A DNA stretch of 64,000 nt from Lysinibacillus_B sp031181585 (GTDB taxonomy: Bacteria > Bacillota > Bacilli > Bacillales_A > Planococcaceae). The translations under genes and the position numbers were made by a program. Below are positions 33,772 to 42,834 of this stretch, piece after piece. A model generated the notes under the pieces. That model made no database searches and was not told where the DNA came from. It saw nothing but the letters and a program-made list of their open reading frames with translations. The stretch lies in assembly GCF_047301505.1 (NCBI RefSeq), contig NZ_CP154840.1:2356001-2420000 (forward strand), read 5' to 3'. The first letter of the stretch is position 1. Every line of letters starts with the position of its first letter.

Positions 33772-35550
33772 TTACTTATTGCTTTTCTCCAGTTTCCACT
33801 GCGAGATGGCTTCTATAAATGCATCACCGTATTTTTCGAGCTTGTTTGCCCCTACGCCGTTAATTTCTAAAAAGTCTTCGGATGTTGTCGGTTTTTTTGC
33901 ACTTAGCTCCTTTAATGTCTTATCCGAAAAGACAACGTAAGGAGGTACCCCTTCAGCTGCTGAAATTTCTTTTCGTATGTTACGCAGATGCTCAAACAGC
34001 GGATCCTCATCCGATATCGCTTTTACAAGCGGAGCACTCCGACGCAATACTTTCCGATTACCCATGAGCACTTCTTTTCCCTGCTCGGTCATTAAAATTG
34101 TTGGAAATTGCCCATTACTAACTGCCAGCAATTTTTCTGCAATACAAAATTCAATAAAATGAGCAATTTCCTTTGCATTCATTTCCTTCAAAATACCGTA
34201 TGTAGGAAGTTTATTGAAGCCGAATTCCTGCACTTTTTTATTGTTTGAGCCCGCCAGCACCTGGCTGATGAGTACCTTACCGAACTTTTGACCCATCCGA
34301 ACAACACATGACAATACCTTTTGGGCCTCCACTGTCATATCAACTTGTGGCCGTTCATCGATACAGCGATTGCACTTCCCGCATAACTCAGTCGTTTCTT
34401 CCCCAAAATAGCTTGTAATATAATTTTGCAAGCAATCTTCGGTATGGCAGTAATCAATCATCTCTTGTAGTTTTGTCAGCTCTAACGGAATCCGTGAACG
34501 ATCCTGTGCTTGATCAATCAAAAAACGCTGCGTTTGTTCGTCACTTGAAGAATACAGCAAAATACAGTCACTTGGCAGGCCGTCACGTCCAGCGCGTCCT
34601 GCTTCCTGATAGTAGCTCTCCATATTACGCGGCATCTGATAGTGAATGACAAAGCGCACATTCGTCTTATTGATCCCCATTCCAAAGGCATTTGTTGCCA
34701 CCATGACAGTCAGCTCATCCTCTAAAAACTTTTGCTGCATCTCTGTCCTTTCTTCATCCGCTAAGCCACCATGATATTTTCCTGCCTTTATCCCCTTCTT
34801 CGCTAATAATGAAGAGATATGCTCTACCGCTTTACGCGTTGCACAATAGATAATGCCTGCATCCTGTTTATTATTCCCTACATATTTCATAATATATTGA
34901 TCGCGATTTTCCCCACGCAGCACGGAGAACGTTAAGTTCGGACGACTAAAGCCAGTAATGAATGTATGATCATCTGAAATGTCTAATAAGTTACAAATAT
35001 CCTCTCTTACATGTGGCGTAGCAGTAGCCGTCAATGCAACAATCGTCGGCGGGAGCGCCCATAAATCTTTGATTCGGTTGACAATTCTATAGCTTGGCCT
35101 GAAGTCATGTCCCCATTGAGAAATACAATGAGCCTCATCAATAGCAATAAGCGGCACTTGCAAATGGGCAAGTGTCATGCAGAACGCCTCGTTTTCCAGC
35201 CGTTCCGGTGCAATATACAGCAATTTTAATTGGCCCATTCTCGCCTGGTACAAGACATCCTCTGCTTCCTCATAGCTTAAAGAACTATTAATAAAGGCGG
35301 CATTAATCCCTGCTGCCTGGAGCATGTCAACCTGATCTTTCATAAGCGAGATCAGTGGAGAAATGACGAGTGTTGTCCCCGGCAATGTCAGTGCTGGTAC
35401 TTGATAACAGAGGGATTTTCCTCCTCCTGTTGGCATGATGACAAGCGTATCGTCCCCTGCCAGCACAGAGGCGATTGCCTGTTGCTGGCCTTCACGAAAC
35501 GACGAGTAGCCGAAATATTGTTGTAATGCATCAATTGCTTTTTGCAGCAA
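33772..35550 (-). CDS. recQ: ATP-dependent DNA helicase RecQ
   Basis: 592 residues, full family length. Motif I is MPTGGGKSLCYQ, motif II DEAHCISQWGHDFRPSY, motif VI EAGRAGRDG. The RecQ-C zinc site follows (four Cys in the CLQNY...CGKCNRC region), then the winged helix, and an HRDC domain closes the protein (FLEINGVGANKLEKYGD). TTG 35550 has AAGGAGG at good spacing. It unwinds recombination intermediates. The upstream lipoprotein gene is on the same strand, 40 bases away. Confidence 0.95.
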   Translation of the reverse strand: MLQKAIDALQQYFGYSSFREGQQQAIASVLAGDDTLVIMPTGGGKSLCYQVPALTLPGTTLVISPLISLMKDQVDMLQAAGINAAFINSSLSYEEAEDVLYQARMGQLKLLYIAPERLENEAFCMTLAHLQVPLIAIDEAHCISQWGHDFRPSYRIVNRIKDLWALPPTIVALTATATPHVREDICNLLDISDDHTFITGFSRPNLTFSVLRGENRDQYIMKYVGNNKQDAGIIYCATRKAVEHISSLLAKKGIKAGKYHGGLADEERTEMQQKFLEDELTVMVATNAFGMGINKTNVRFVIHYQMPRNMESYYQEAGRAGRDGLPSDCILLYSSSDEQTQRFLIDQAQDRSRIPLELTKLQEMIDYCHTEDCLQNYITSYFGEETTELCGKCNRCIDERPQVDMTVEAQKVLSCVVRMGQKFGKVLISQVLAGSNNKKVQEFGFNKLPTYGILKEMNAKEIAHFIEFCIAEKLLAVSNGQFPTILMTEQGKEVLMGNRKVLRRSAPLVKAISDEDPLFEHLRNIRKEISAAEGVPPYVVFSDKTLKELSAKKPTTSEDFLEINGVGANKLEKYGDAFIEAISQWKLEKSNK

Positions 35551-35590
35551 TCCAATCCCTCCTTAATTACTTCTTGTTTACATAATAAAA

Positions 35591-36385
35591 TTATTTATCT
35601 ATGTGCATATATGACAAATAGTACTTTTCGTTTACACGATTTATTTTATAAGTCACAGAAAATGTATTTGTCTCCCCTTTTACATACCATTCAAAACCGG
35701 ACTGTCCGAGTTCAGTTACTTTCATATCTTCTATTACAATCCGCGCTTCTTCTTTTTGCAGCGCCTCCTTTAATAAATCCGATAAAATATAGCGATCTAT
35801 CAACGAGAAATCACCGTTTTCAACATATTGATTAAATACTTCATTAAAAGTATAGATGAAATATTCAATAGCATCCGGATTGTAAGTGAAGGTCGGTTTA
35901 TCGTACTCCTCCAGCACTTTTAAATCGTATTTCTGTGGTACTTCGGTATCTTTAAATGCATCATGCAGCCTATACCTTTCACGTGCTGTCAGCTTATCTG
36001 CTTCCAGCATTACTTCAAGCACCTGCTGATTCTCCTGCTCCGCAGCTTTCACATTTGCACTATTACGCATATGTACAATTGCTATATTTTTTTCTATATC
36101 AAATGCCTGCAGCTCCGCCTCTACCTGCTGCCCCTCACTCGTTTCGATCAATGCAACAGGATGATCTCGGAACACAGCAGCCTCTGTTACAATCCATTTA
36201 TCACGCCCATCCGCATGAAAAACGGTACCATCCGTACTTCCTCCAACACTATAGACTTTGACATTTGGTTTCATTGTCTCCTGCTCTACGGGCTCGCTTT
36301 CTGGCAGCGATTGGCTCACCGATTCAAAGCCGCTGTCGGAGCAGCCCACCAGTAACAGTAAACATAAGCTAATTATTCGTTTCAT
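35591..36385 (-). CDS. lipoprotein with degenerate trypsin-like segment
   Basis: 264 residues. ATG 36385 has GGAGGAGAAT directly upstream; the signal ends in lipobox LVGC. Residues about 45-105 follow the first barrel of HtrA-type proteases (GGSTDGTVFHADGRDKWIV, then DIEKNIAIVHM). The catalytic His position reads Ala (VTEAAVF) and the second barrel with the Ser is absent, so it cannot be a protease. The C-terminal half, ending FSVTYKINRVNEKYYLSY, resembles NTF2-like domains of TcaA-type proteins; this is inference. The role may be binding in the cell envelope. Confidence 0.7.
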   Translation of the reverse strand: MKRIISLCLLLLVGCSDSGFESVSQSLPESEPVEQETMKPNVKVYSVGGSTDGTVFHADGRDKWIVTEAAVFRDHPVALIETSEGQQVEAELQAFDIEKNIAIVHMRNSANVKAAEQENQQVLEVMLEADKLTARERYRLHDAFKDTEVPQKYDLKVLEEYDKPTFTYNPDAIEYFIYTFNEVFNQYVENGDFSLIDRYILSDLLKEALQKEEARIVIEDMKVTELGQSGFEWYVKGETNTFSVTYKINRVNEKYYLSYMHIDK

Positions 36386-36414
36386 ATTCTCCTCCACATG
36401 GGCTAAACCTTCTC

Positions 36415-36446
36415 CGAAAAAAAACAGTCCGGTTTCCCGAACTGCT
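36415..36446 (-). terminator. terminator of the MFS gene
   Basis: CAGTCCGG (36424-36431) and CCGAACTG (36436-36443), one mismatch, followed on the minus strand by an eight-base T run. Confidence 0.8.
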
Positions 36447-36451
36447 TTCTA

Positions 36452-37630
36452 TTATACATGACGTTTATTGACCTGGACCATATATACGGCAAGAAACATC
36501 AATAAAAACAATGCAATGAAAATCCATTTCGATACAATATGTGTTCCCGTCATATCATAAGCAGCTCCAATGAGAAGCGGTACAATGGCACTCATCATAA
36601 AACCGCCGGACAATACCATCGAGCTCCAGGAACTTGCTTCTTCATTATTTTTTGCCTCATCAAGCGGCAGCATTAACCCAATCGGGAATAGTCCAGATAA
36701 TGACAGGCCAAATAGAACAGCACCTGTCCACATTGCCCAGTCAGCATCAATCAGCATAATGCCCCCGCCAATCGTACCGATTAAAAGAAGGCCATATAAC
36801 CACTTGATCCTGTCCGGGAGTCTGTTAACCAATATCGGTATAATAATATTGCCGATTATTTGTACGATGGACATTACAGTCAGCACTGAAGCTGCTGTTA
36901 CAAGCGAGAACCCCTGCTCCTGTGCAACTGGTGAGAGCCATGTCGTCAAACTGAAAAAGGAAGAAGTCTGCAAGCCAAAGAATAGTAAGATAAACCAGGC
37001 ACGCTTTGTCTTCCACGGATTTCGCACCTCTGTGCTCTGCAATTGCCGCACTGCTAGCTGCTCTTGTTTTCCTGAAGCTATTGTCCATAAAATCAAAGCG
37101 GGTATAGAAAGGAGTCCCCACAATCCTAATGCAATCTGCCAGGAGCCGTACTTTTCAAAGAAGATACCTGTAAAGCCTGCACTTAGGGTGGCTCCTGCAC
37201 CCATCGCCAATGAATATACGCCGATGACAGGTTCCAGCTTTTGCGGGAAACGTTCTTTAATGAAAGCATTAATCATCGGGCTAATAATAGCAATAGCCAG
37301 TCCTGCCACAAAGCTCGTTATAATTAGAGCCGCATAACTGCCGAACATAATTCTTAAGGCAGTTGAAATACCAATTACTATGATCAATAAATTAACAGCC
37401 CATCTATAGCCAAGCTTTCTCAACACCGGTACGGTAAGTGGTGCAAACAAGCCCATACAAAATACCGGTATGGAGGTAAGGAGACTTACCTGTGTATTAG
37501 TAATGTTCAAATCACTCGAAATCGTATTCAAAAGCGGTCCAATACTTGTTATGGATGGCCGTAAATTCAGTGACACAAAGAAAATTGCCGCAATGGCGGC
37601 TCCTAACTGCCAACCTTTCACTCGCTGCAT
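36452..37630 (-). CDS. CynX/NimT-type major facilitator transporter
   Basis: 392 residues, twelve membrane segments. The N-terminal block FVSLNLRPSITSIGPLL is the hallmark of the cyanate/nitroimidazole (CynX/NimT) MFS group. Members are annotated as transporters of cyanate, nitroimidazole or related compounds, but few have proven substrates. ATG 37630 follows AGGGGTTAATT. It is monocistronic with its own terminator. Confidence 0.87.
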   Translation of the reverse strand: MQRVKGWQLGAAIAAIFFVSLNLRPSITSIGPLLNTISSDLNITNTQVSLLTSIPVFCMGLFAPLTVPVLRKLGYRWAVNLLIIVIGISTALRIMFGSYAALIITSFVAGLAIAIISPMINAFIKERFPQKLEPVIGVYSLAMGAGATLSAGFTGIFFEKYGSWQIALGLWGLLSIPALILWTIASGKQEQLAVRQLQSTEVRNPWKTKRAWFILLFFGLQTSSFFSLTTWLSPVAQEQGFSLVTAASVLTVMSIVQIIGNIIIPILVNRLPDRIKWLYGLLLIGTIGGGIMLIDADWAMWTGAVLFGLSLSGLFPIGLMLPLDEAKNNEEASSWSSMVLSGGFMMSAIVPLLIGAAYDMTGTHIVSKWIFIALFLLMFLAVYMVQVNKRHV

Positions 37631-38162
37631 AATTAACCCCTATTCGCTCAATTATTTCCTATGCAAGTAAAACATATTTTTCGCTAACCTACAACTTACT
37701 TACCATAAGATGTACGAATTTTCTTTATATATGTCCAAGGAGTACGAGCCTTTACATTTCAATAAAGTCCAAGCAGAATTCTCTAGTAAAGAGCTATCGA
37801 TAAGCTAAAGTATCATTCTTTCAATCCGCTCATTTGTTTAGCGGATATTCTAAACTAATGGGTTGTTTAAACTATAATGAAAAATATGAAACCATTTAGA
37901 GAATTACACGTATATATAATTAGAATTGCAATGTTGGTGAAGCTTCACTGAATTTGTTTGCAAGAAGGAGAAAAGAAGTTATTTTGGATCATTGACTGAA
38001 AAAGTTATTATTTTTAGTCTATTTCGTTACAATTGGAGATGCTTATTATTCAACACTGTTCATAGAAACAAAGCTCCCTCCCCGCCCGCACACCCAGCAA
38101 GTACAAATGGCTGTGCAGCCTGCTATATCGATTAGTTATATGCGGTAACAAGGATTAATAAA
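37631..38162. other. intergenic stretch
   Basis: About 530 bases. It contains a short ATCCGCT/AGCGGAT hairpin near 37825-37849 and AT-rich promoter-like sequence, but no supported gene. Confidence 0.4.
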
Positions 38163-38186
38163 AAGCCTCCAGTTATTTGGAGGCTT
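38163..38186. repeat. 24-bp hairpin, left direct repeat flanking repeat copy 3
   Basis: Identical over 24 bases to 38427-38450. Each unit is a hairpin, AAGCCTCC / GGAGGCTT with an 8-base centre, of terminator type. Confidence 0.9.
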
Positions 38187-38426
38187 CAGAGTGAAGACAA
38201 AGTCACTTGTTGACTTTATCTTCACGTTTTTTCAGCTGTTTTTTAAAGTAAAGTTTTAGCCAGCCTGTCTTGAAAACGTTTGCCAGACAAGGCGCACCGC
38301 CGAACGAAGACGCGAATAGAACCTAAGTTCATGAGCGAATGGCTCTTTATTTGCGACGAAAGCAAAGCGGCAGGAGCAGACGAGCGAGGCAAGCAACGCT
38401 GGATGAAAACGTTTGTCAACAGGCTG
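38186..38426 (-). repeat. structured dispersed repeat, copy 3 (inverted)
   Basis: Reverse orientation relative to copies 1 and 2: it reads TCAGAGTGAAGACAAAGTC at the left and ends CAACAGGCTG at 38426. It carries a longer internal segment than copy 1. The reading frames inside are not conserved in the other copies. Confidence 0.85.
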
Positions 38427-38450
38427 AAGCCTCCAGTTATTTGGAGGCTT
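38427..38450. repeat. 24-bp hairpin, right direct repeat flanking repeat copy 3
   Basis: Identical to 38163-38186. On the plus strand it is followed by TTTTCTTA and would act as a terminator. Confidence 0.9.
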
Positions 38451-38512
38451 TTCTTATGTCTAAAAGTAAAACCACAATCCCAAGATTGTGGCGATGTAAA
38501 ATGCATACTTAA

Positions 38513-38689
38513 TTATTTGTTTTTATTGTTCGATGATCTACTTTTATCATCGTGCTGTTTTGCTTCAGGAGAGTTCTGTTTTTGTTCTTGTGTCATATCA
38601 TTTTCGTCACGTACATCTAAATCATCAGGGTTTAGATTCGATGTATATTGTTCAGTCAATTCGTTTTTAGTTCGCTTTTCTTCTGCCAA
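38513..38689 (-). CDS. 58-residue highly hydrophilic protein
   Basis: TTG 38689 is chosen because GGAGGTG lies before it; the frame continues five codons upstream into the ribosome site. The product is rich in Asp, Glu, Lys, Gln and Asn, has no hydrophobic segment and is probably unstructured. Such small proteins are common in spore-forming bacilli. The family was not recognised. Confidence 0.55.
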   Translation of the reverse strand: MAEEKRTKNELTEQYTSNLNPDDLDVRDENDMTQEQKQNSPEAKQHDDKSRSSNNKNK

Positions 38690-38704
38690 AATAATCACCT
38701 CCAT

Positions 38705-39085
38705 ATTTTAATTTTTCCCGTTTAGCGTGATTTAAACTTGTTAGGTAGAAGATCATTTATTCTTTCGTTTATTTAGGAAGTTTTTTCTTCTAAAACTTGC
38801 ATCTTTCTTTCACCCGTTCACTTCCTTTATTTCACAAATCCTTTACTAAAAAATTCTTAATTAATAATGATGAAGGACCATAAAAGGAGTGAATTATTTC
38901 GTCTGAACCTCGTTGCCTTTAACTATTGCTTAACAAATAACCTCTAATTTTTATAGCCTTCTTTCACAACATAAGTATAGTAATAAATCAATTACCGAAC
39001 CGTATTTGTTTTACATATTTTCCTATAGTAAAAAGAAATTTGTTTCTATCTTAGGTATATCACACGCCTCATTTTGCTATTAGTT
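38705..39085. other. intergenic stretch between divergent genes
   Basis: AT-rich and without an open frame or strong hairpin that I could support. Promoters for both flanking genes must lie here. Confidence 0.4.
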
Positions 39086-39094
39086 CATATATTA
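39086..39094 (+). promoter_or_regulatory. possible sigma-K-type -10 box
   Basis: CATATATTA fits CATANNNTA, 52 bases before the Cys-rich gene. The -35 (AC) position is not convincing. Confidence 0.3.
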
Positions 39095-39145
39095 ATGATG
39101 TAAGGCCCGTCTTACAAAAAAGTAAATAACCGAGGAGGTTTAGCT

Positions 39146-39427
39146 ATGAAGTTTAATCAGCCTTGGGGTGAAGAGTGGGATCAACATTGCAGCCGTTCAT
39201 GTAAAAACAACTGTAAAGGTTGTATTTGTGATAGATTAAGACAATTACCGAGGAGAACAGAAGTTGATATTTTCTTAAAAGGTGGTCAGGTCATAGAAGG
39301 CTTAGTGTTTCTCTTCTTCGAACGGGATGATTGTTGTGCATTCTTTGCTGATCCAGAAGCAGCGTCTGGCTCAATTTTCGTCGTAGACTGTCAAGATATT
39401 CAAGCTCTTCGTATTATATATGACTAA
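39146..39427 (+). CDS. cysteine-rich 93-residue protein, possibly spore-coat associated
   Basis: ATG 39146 with GAGGAGG upstream. The N-terminal third has six cysteines (CSRSCKNNCKGCIC) and the rest is a beta-rich segment with a Cys pair (ERDDCCAFF). It has no signal peptide. Cys-rich small cytoplasmic proteins of bacilli are often coat or exosporium proteins, and a sigma-K-like -10 box lies upstream. That role is inference; the family was not recognised. Confidence 0.6.
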   Translation: MKFNQPWGEEWDQHCSRSCKNNCKGCICDRLRQLPRRTEVDIFLKGGQVIEGLVFLFFERDDCCAFFADPEAASGSIFVVDCQDIQALRIIYD

Positions 39428-39436
39428 GATAAATAG

Positions 39437-39465
39437 GACTCTCCCAGGATGGGAGAGTCTTTATA
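39437..39465 (+). terminator. terminator after the Cys-rich gene
   Basis: GACTCTCCC (39437-39445) / GGGAGAGTC (39451-39459), then TTTATAA. Confidence 0.85.
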
Positions 39466-39934
39466 ATATTGACAATAGTAGCTGTATTCTACTTTTAGTT
39501 ACCATGTCACAATAACGTTCCTCTTTATAGTAACGAAATTGTGCGAAGCAAAATATAAAAGGTAGTGGAACACAGCCAATGCGCAGCGACTTTTTATATC
39601 ATATTTTTGAAACTCGCTGCATCCTTGCCCGAAAGTACATATATAGAAACTATATAAGGGGCGTGTATGGAATGAAAACAACATATTTATTAGCTGTTGG
39701 TGACTGAATGTATATGAAGATTTCTTATGTTCATAAAAATATAACAGCCACTCAATTACTCGATGTTTTTTGAAACTTACTTTCCCCTTAACTACTTAAA
39801 ATGTATTTAGGACACCTTGCTTTCCTCCATAAAAATGACAGTATCATTACTTTATTATGTATTTTATAAAATTTGCGCTTCTCATAGTTTGTCTCAAAGC
39901 CCATAGCAGTTGAGCTTTTATATTGCTGTAAAAA
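39466..39934. other. intergenic stretch between convergent genes
   Basis: About 470 AT-rich bases; open frames here lack ribosome sites. Nothing to support beyond the terminator that follows. Confidence 0.4.
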
Positions 39935-39962
39935 CCTATAGACCAAAACACAGGTCTATAGG
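39935..39962 (-). terminator. terminator of the 78-residue gene
   Basis: CCTATAGACC and GGTCTATAGG form a perfect 10-bp stem. On the minus strand it is followed by TTTTT. Confidence 0.8.
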
Positions 39963-40037
39963 GAAAAGAGTCATAATATTGCTATTTTAATGGATATATC
40001 AGGTACTATACTGCTTCAATTTATAGGAGAAATTTAT

Positions 40038-40274
40038 TTACTTTAAAGATTGATTTATTTGCTGGTTGTGCTGCGGTATCGGTTGTGAAGATTCATTCAT
40101 CTGCTGGAATGGCTGTGACATTTGCTGCAGCGGCTGCATCATTTGCTCCGCATTCTGCATATTTAATTTGCCTGAAATATTTTTAGTGAATTGTTGAAGA
40201 GTACCATTCTGCAACCCTTTAGCAACACCCCATACTGCTGCTCCAATTACACCCAGTGTAAGAAATTTCACCAT
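40038..40274 (-). CDS. 78-residue protein with hydrophobic start and Gln-rich tail
   Basis: ATG 40274 with AGGAAGGAGG upstream. Residues 1-20 are hydrophobic with Gly/Ala (TLGVIGAAVWGVAKG); the rest is rich in Gln, Met, Pro and Asn with a repeated (Q)QMxQPxQQM pattern. It is probably membrane-attached with a disordered tail. The family was not recognised. Confidence 0.65.
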   Translation of the reverse strand: MVKFLTLGVIGAAVWGVAKGLQNGTLQQFTKNISGKLNMQNAEQMMQPLQQMSQPFQQMNESSQPIPQHNQQINQSLK

Positions 40275-40551
40275 TAAATCCTCCTTCCTTAAATAATGTA
40301 TTTTGAAACAGAATTAGTATTGGAAATCAAGCTGAAACTATACTGAACAATTTTGTTCCATTGGTAATAGTTTTTTACTTTTTCAAAGCAGCAAGAGCGT
40401 TAAGACTGCTAATATTATTTAATTCCTATATAGAAAGAAACCCTTTAAGGCTCAATATTTAACTTTACTTTTCATTTTTATTTATTATTCATTAAGTATA
40501 AAATCCTTTTTATGTTATCATTTCTATAAAATACATATTGAGGTGCTTTAA

Positions 40552-40740
40552 TTGACGACATTCGGCAAATACTTTTTTATCGTTTTCTTTGCGATACTAT
40601 TTTCTTTCTTAACGATTAGGGACTATTTCAAAAATGATCATTTGAGTTTGCTAGAAAACTCTTTCTATTCCTTATGTATAACATGCTTTTTATTCATCGT
40701 ACTATTGCTGCGCAGCAGTAAAACAGACGTAGAGAATTAA
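40552..40740 (+). CDS. 62-residue two-helix membrane protein
   Basis: TTG 40552 preceded by GAGGTGCTTTAA. Two hydrophobic helices (YFFIVFFAILFSFL, SLCITCFLFIVLLL) are joined by a charged loop (KNDHLSLLEN). The function is unknown. Confidence 0.6.
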   Translation: MTTFGKYFFIVFFAILFSFLTIRDYFKNDHLSLLENSFYSLCITCFLFIVLLLRSSKTDVEN

Positions 40741-41236
40741 CACAAGTGATCAGTATTTATTACGTTAACTACTTTCCTCTGCCCAATTACCTTATACTTC
40801 ATTCGAACATTCATTCCGCCTTTAAGGGTTTCTGCATATTATTTCGTACTGCTGGAAGTCACCATGCCGAAAAGCCTTTTCTAGTAGAAAATAGTTATTA
40901 AACAAAAAAGGTAAGTCAACACTTATTAGATATAGTAGTTGCGTTTTGCCTCTGGTTTAACCCTATAATGGATAGGCATGATTCTAAATCCGAATATTCT
41001 TTCATAACTTCTCGCATACAAAAAGAATTGCTAATTATATAAAAAGTACCTTCACATTTTTAGGCAAAAAATAAATTTCTATATTTAACTGGGCAAACCT
41101 ATCCCCCATTTTACTATCAATAAAAAGAGAATTAGATTATGTCCATCCGGATGATACAAAATTAAAATTGGGGTAACAAAAAGAACGATTGCTTACTCTT
41201 TTGAAACCAAGAAAAAGACCCTACTGAGAAAAAGGA
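40741..41236. other. intergenic stretch before the IS element
   Basis: No supported gene. AAATTGGGGTAAC near 41160 resembles the sequence found at 3' ends of phage integrase genes elsewhere in this window, so it may be a mobile-element scar. Confidence 0.35.
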
Positions 41237-41280
41237 ACTGACCCCCGTTTTTAAGACAGGGATCAAAACACCTAAAACAG

Positions 41281-42129
41281 CTATCCAGCCAGTTGTCGAT
41301 ATTTTATCGGTGACTGGTTGTTTAGTTTTGTTTGAATTCCAGTATTGTTATAATAGTTAATATATTCTTGAACGGTTTGGATGACAATGGCCGTTGTCGT
41401 TCTGGTACAACCGTCAAGATAGAACGTTTCTGACTTTAGAGAGGCATGAAACGATTCGATAGAGGCATTATCAGCCGGCGTTCCCTTACGGGACATGCTC
41501 ATGGTAATGCCTTTTGCTTTTACTGCTTGTTGATAATCGTATGAGGTATAAACTAAACCTTGATCACTGTAGAGAACGCAGCCATCAGGTATATCCTTTA
41601 ATTGTGATAAAGTATCTAAAACAAAAGTAGTATCCTGTTTTTCTCCTATTGAATAAGCAATGACTTCGCCATTAAATAAGTCGATGATACTTGAAAGATA
41701 TAATGGCTTACCGCCGAAAGGTAAGTAAGTAATATCCGTAACGAGCTTTTGTAGGGGCTTTGTAACTTTGAAGTTTCTATTCAATATATTTGCTGCTACA
41801 TAGCAAGGTTGGCCTGTTCTTTTACGTTTCTTTATTTTCACATGGCACCGCCAATTATATTTTTGCATTACTCGCTGAACGACTTTATGGTTTATTAACT
41901 TTTCTTTTCGTAATAAGGCTGTTATTTTACGATAGCCATACCGGTACTTGTGCTGTTTACACAGTACGCCAATTCGCTGTTCAATACTCCTCTTACTACG
42001 AGGATCGTTAGATTCTCTTTTCCATCTGTAATACGTAGATCTAGCAATACCAAGGTGCTTACAAATCAACTTTATACTAAGGGAACCCTTTAATGATTCC
42101 ACTAATTCTACCGCTACTTGTCCAACCAC
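41281..42129 (-). CDS. IS3-type transposase OrfB (DDE integrase domain)
   Basis: 282 residues. The N-terminal HTH_21-like region (HLGIARSTYYRWKRES) is followed by an rve integrase core. The acidic triad is visible in VTDITYLPF, YSDQGLVYTS and NASIESFHASLKSE. It overlaps OrfA by 16 bases in another frame, the normal arrangement for production of an OrfAB fusion by frameshifting. Confidence 0.92.
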   Translation of the reverse strand: MVGQVAVELVESLKGSLSIKLICKHLGIARSTYYRWKRESNDPRSKRSIEQRIGVLCKQHKYRYGYRKITALLRKEKLINHKVVQRVMQKYNWRCHVKIKKRKRTGQPCYVAANILNRNFKVTKPLQKLVTDITYLPFGGKPLYLSSIIDLFNGEVIAYSIGEKQDTTFVLDTLSQLKDIPDGCVLYSDQGLVYTSYDYQQAVKAKGITMSMSRKGTPADNASIESFHASLKSETFYLDGCTRTTTAIVIQTVQEYINYYNNTGIQTKLNNQSPIKYRQLAG

Positions 42130-42479
42130 TTCCTCTCCAATTCCTTGTACTTTTTTAATACTTCGATTTGTTGTTTCAAATAGCGGTTCTCAACTTGTAG
42201 TCGCGCTTCTTCTGAATCATATTCTGGCCCTTTACCGAAGGTATATTGCTTACCTACTGGTTGATGGAAACGATGCATTTCTCCGTTTTTGTACCATTTC
42301 ATCCAAGTCATTAATTGTGTTTTATTTTTGATATTCAATTCCTCCATTACCTGTTTAACCGAAATGCCTGCTAGTCTCATTTCGATTGCTTTCATTTTAA
42401 CTTCAGCCGGATAACTTACTCTTGTACCCATAAAAAACACCTCCACATTGATTTCCTGGTATTCAATACCCGTTTTCAA
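42114..42479 (-). CDS. IS3-type transposase OrfA
   Basis: The likely start is ATG 42431 (MGTRVSYPAEVKMKAIEMRL) rather than 42479. The protein has an HTH domain (GISVKQVMEELNIKNKTQL) and a C-terminal leucine-zipper-like helix (RYLKQQIEVLKKYKELE). It runs into OrfB by a 16-base overlap with an A-rich stretch in between that could serve as slip site. Confidence 0.9.
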   Translation of the reverse strand: MKTGIEYQEINVEVFFMGTRVSYPAEVKMKAIEMRLAGISVKQVMEELNIKNKTQLMTWMKWYKNGEMHRFHQPVGKQYTFGKGPEYDSEEARLQVENRYLKQQIEVLKKYKELERKWLDK

Positions 42480-42540
42480 CGTAAGGTGTTTTTAAATTGT
42501 CTCATTTATTTAGGTCAGTGCACTGGGCTTTTTTTTGTGT

Positions 42541-42714
42541 TTATTTATTTTTAATCTGTTCTTTCATAGCAATAAACTCTGCTTGTGCCAATAAAACTAA
42601 TTTCTGAGCTTCTTTTAAAGTCTGTTCATGAATCTCCACTTTTCCTTTTTCATGTTGTTGTAGTAGAAAACATGCTCCTAATAAATTCAGTTGAGATTCC
42701 CTCTTCCAATACAT
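42541..42714 (-). CDS. 57-residue small soluble protein
   Basis: ATG 42714 has AAGGGAGGATT upstream. Helical, no signal. Unknown family. It begins a run of small minus-strand genes that look like phage remnants. Confidence 0.5.
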   Translation of the reverse strand: MYWKRESQLNLLGACFLLQQHEKGKVEIHEQTLKEAQKLVLLAQAEFIAMKEQIKNK

Positions 42715-42834
42715 AATCCTCCCTTTCCTTAAAAATAGAATAAGCATAAAAAACGCTTATTTACAGGAGGTTGAGTTGAACACAAGGGTAAAATGATATT
42801 TTTTTGATCAATAGACCTTTAATCATGATGGTTA

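Larger units (their letters stand above)
41237..42519 (-). mobile_element. IS3-family insertion sequence, IS150 type
   Basis: About 1.28 kb. Ends carry related inverted repeats: left ACTGACC...GACA...AAAACACC, right the same pattern read on the minus strand (ACTGACC...GACA...AAAACACC). It has two overlapping transposase frames in -1 relation. No convincing target duplication was found, so exact borders may be off by a few bases. Both frames look complete, so it may be active. Confidence 0.85.

Noticed and set aside
36258..37337. Long plus-strand frames opposite the lipoprotein and MFS genes
   Set aside because: Antisense shadows of clearly coding minus-strand genes.
38243..38506. 87-codon frame inside repeat copy 3
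   Set aside because: Not conserved in the other copies and without ribosome site; the repeat is better read as noncoding.
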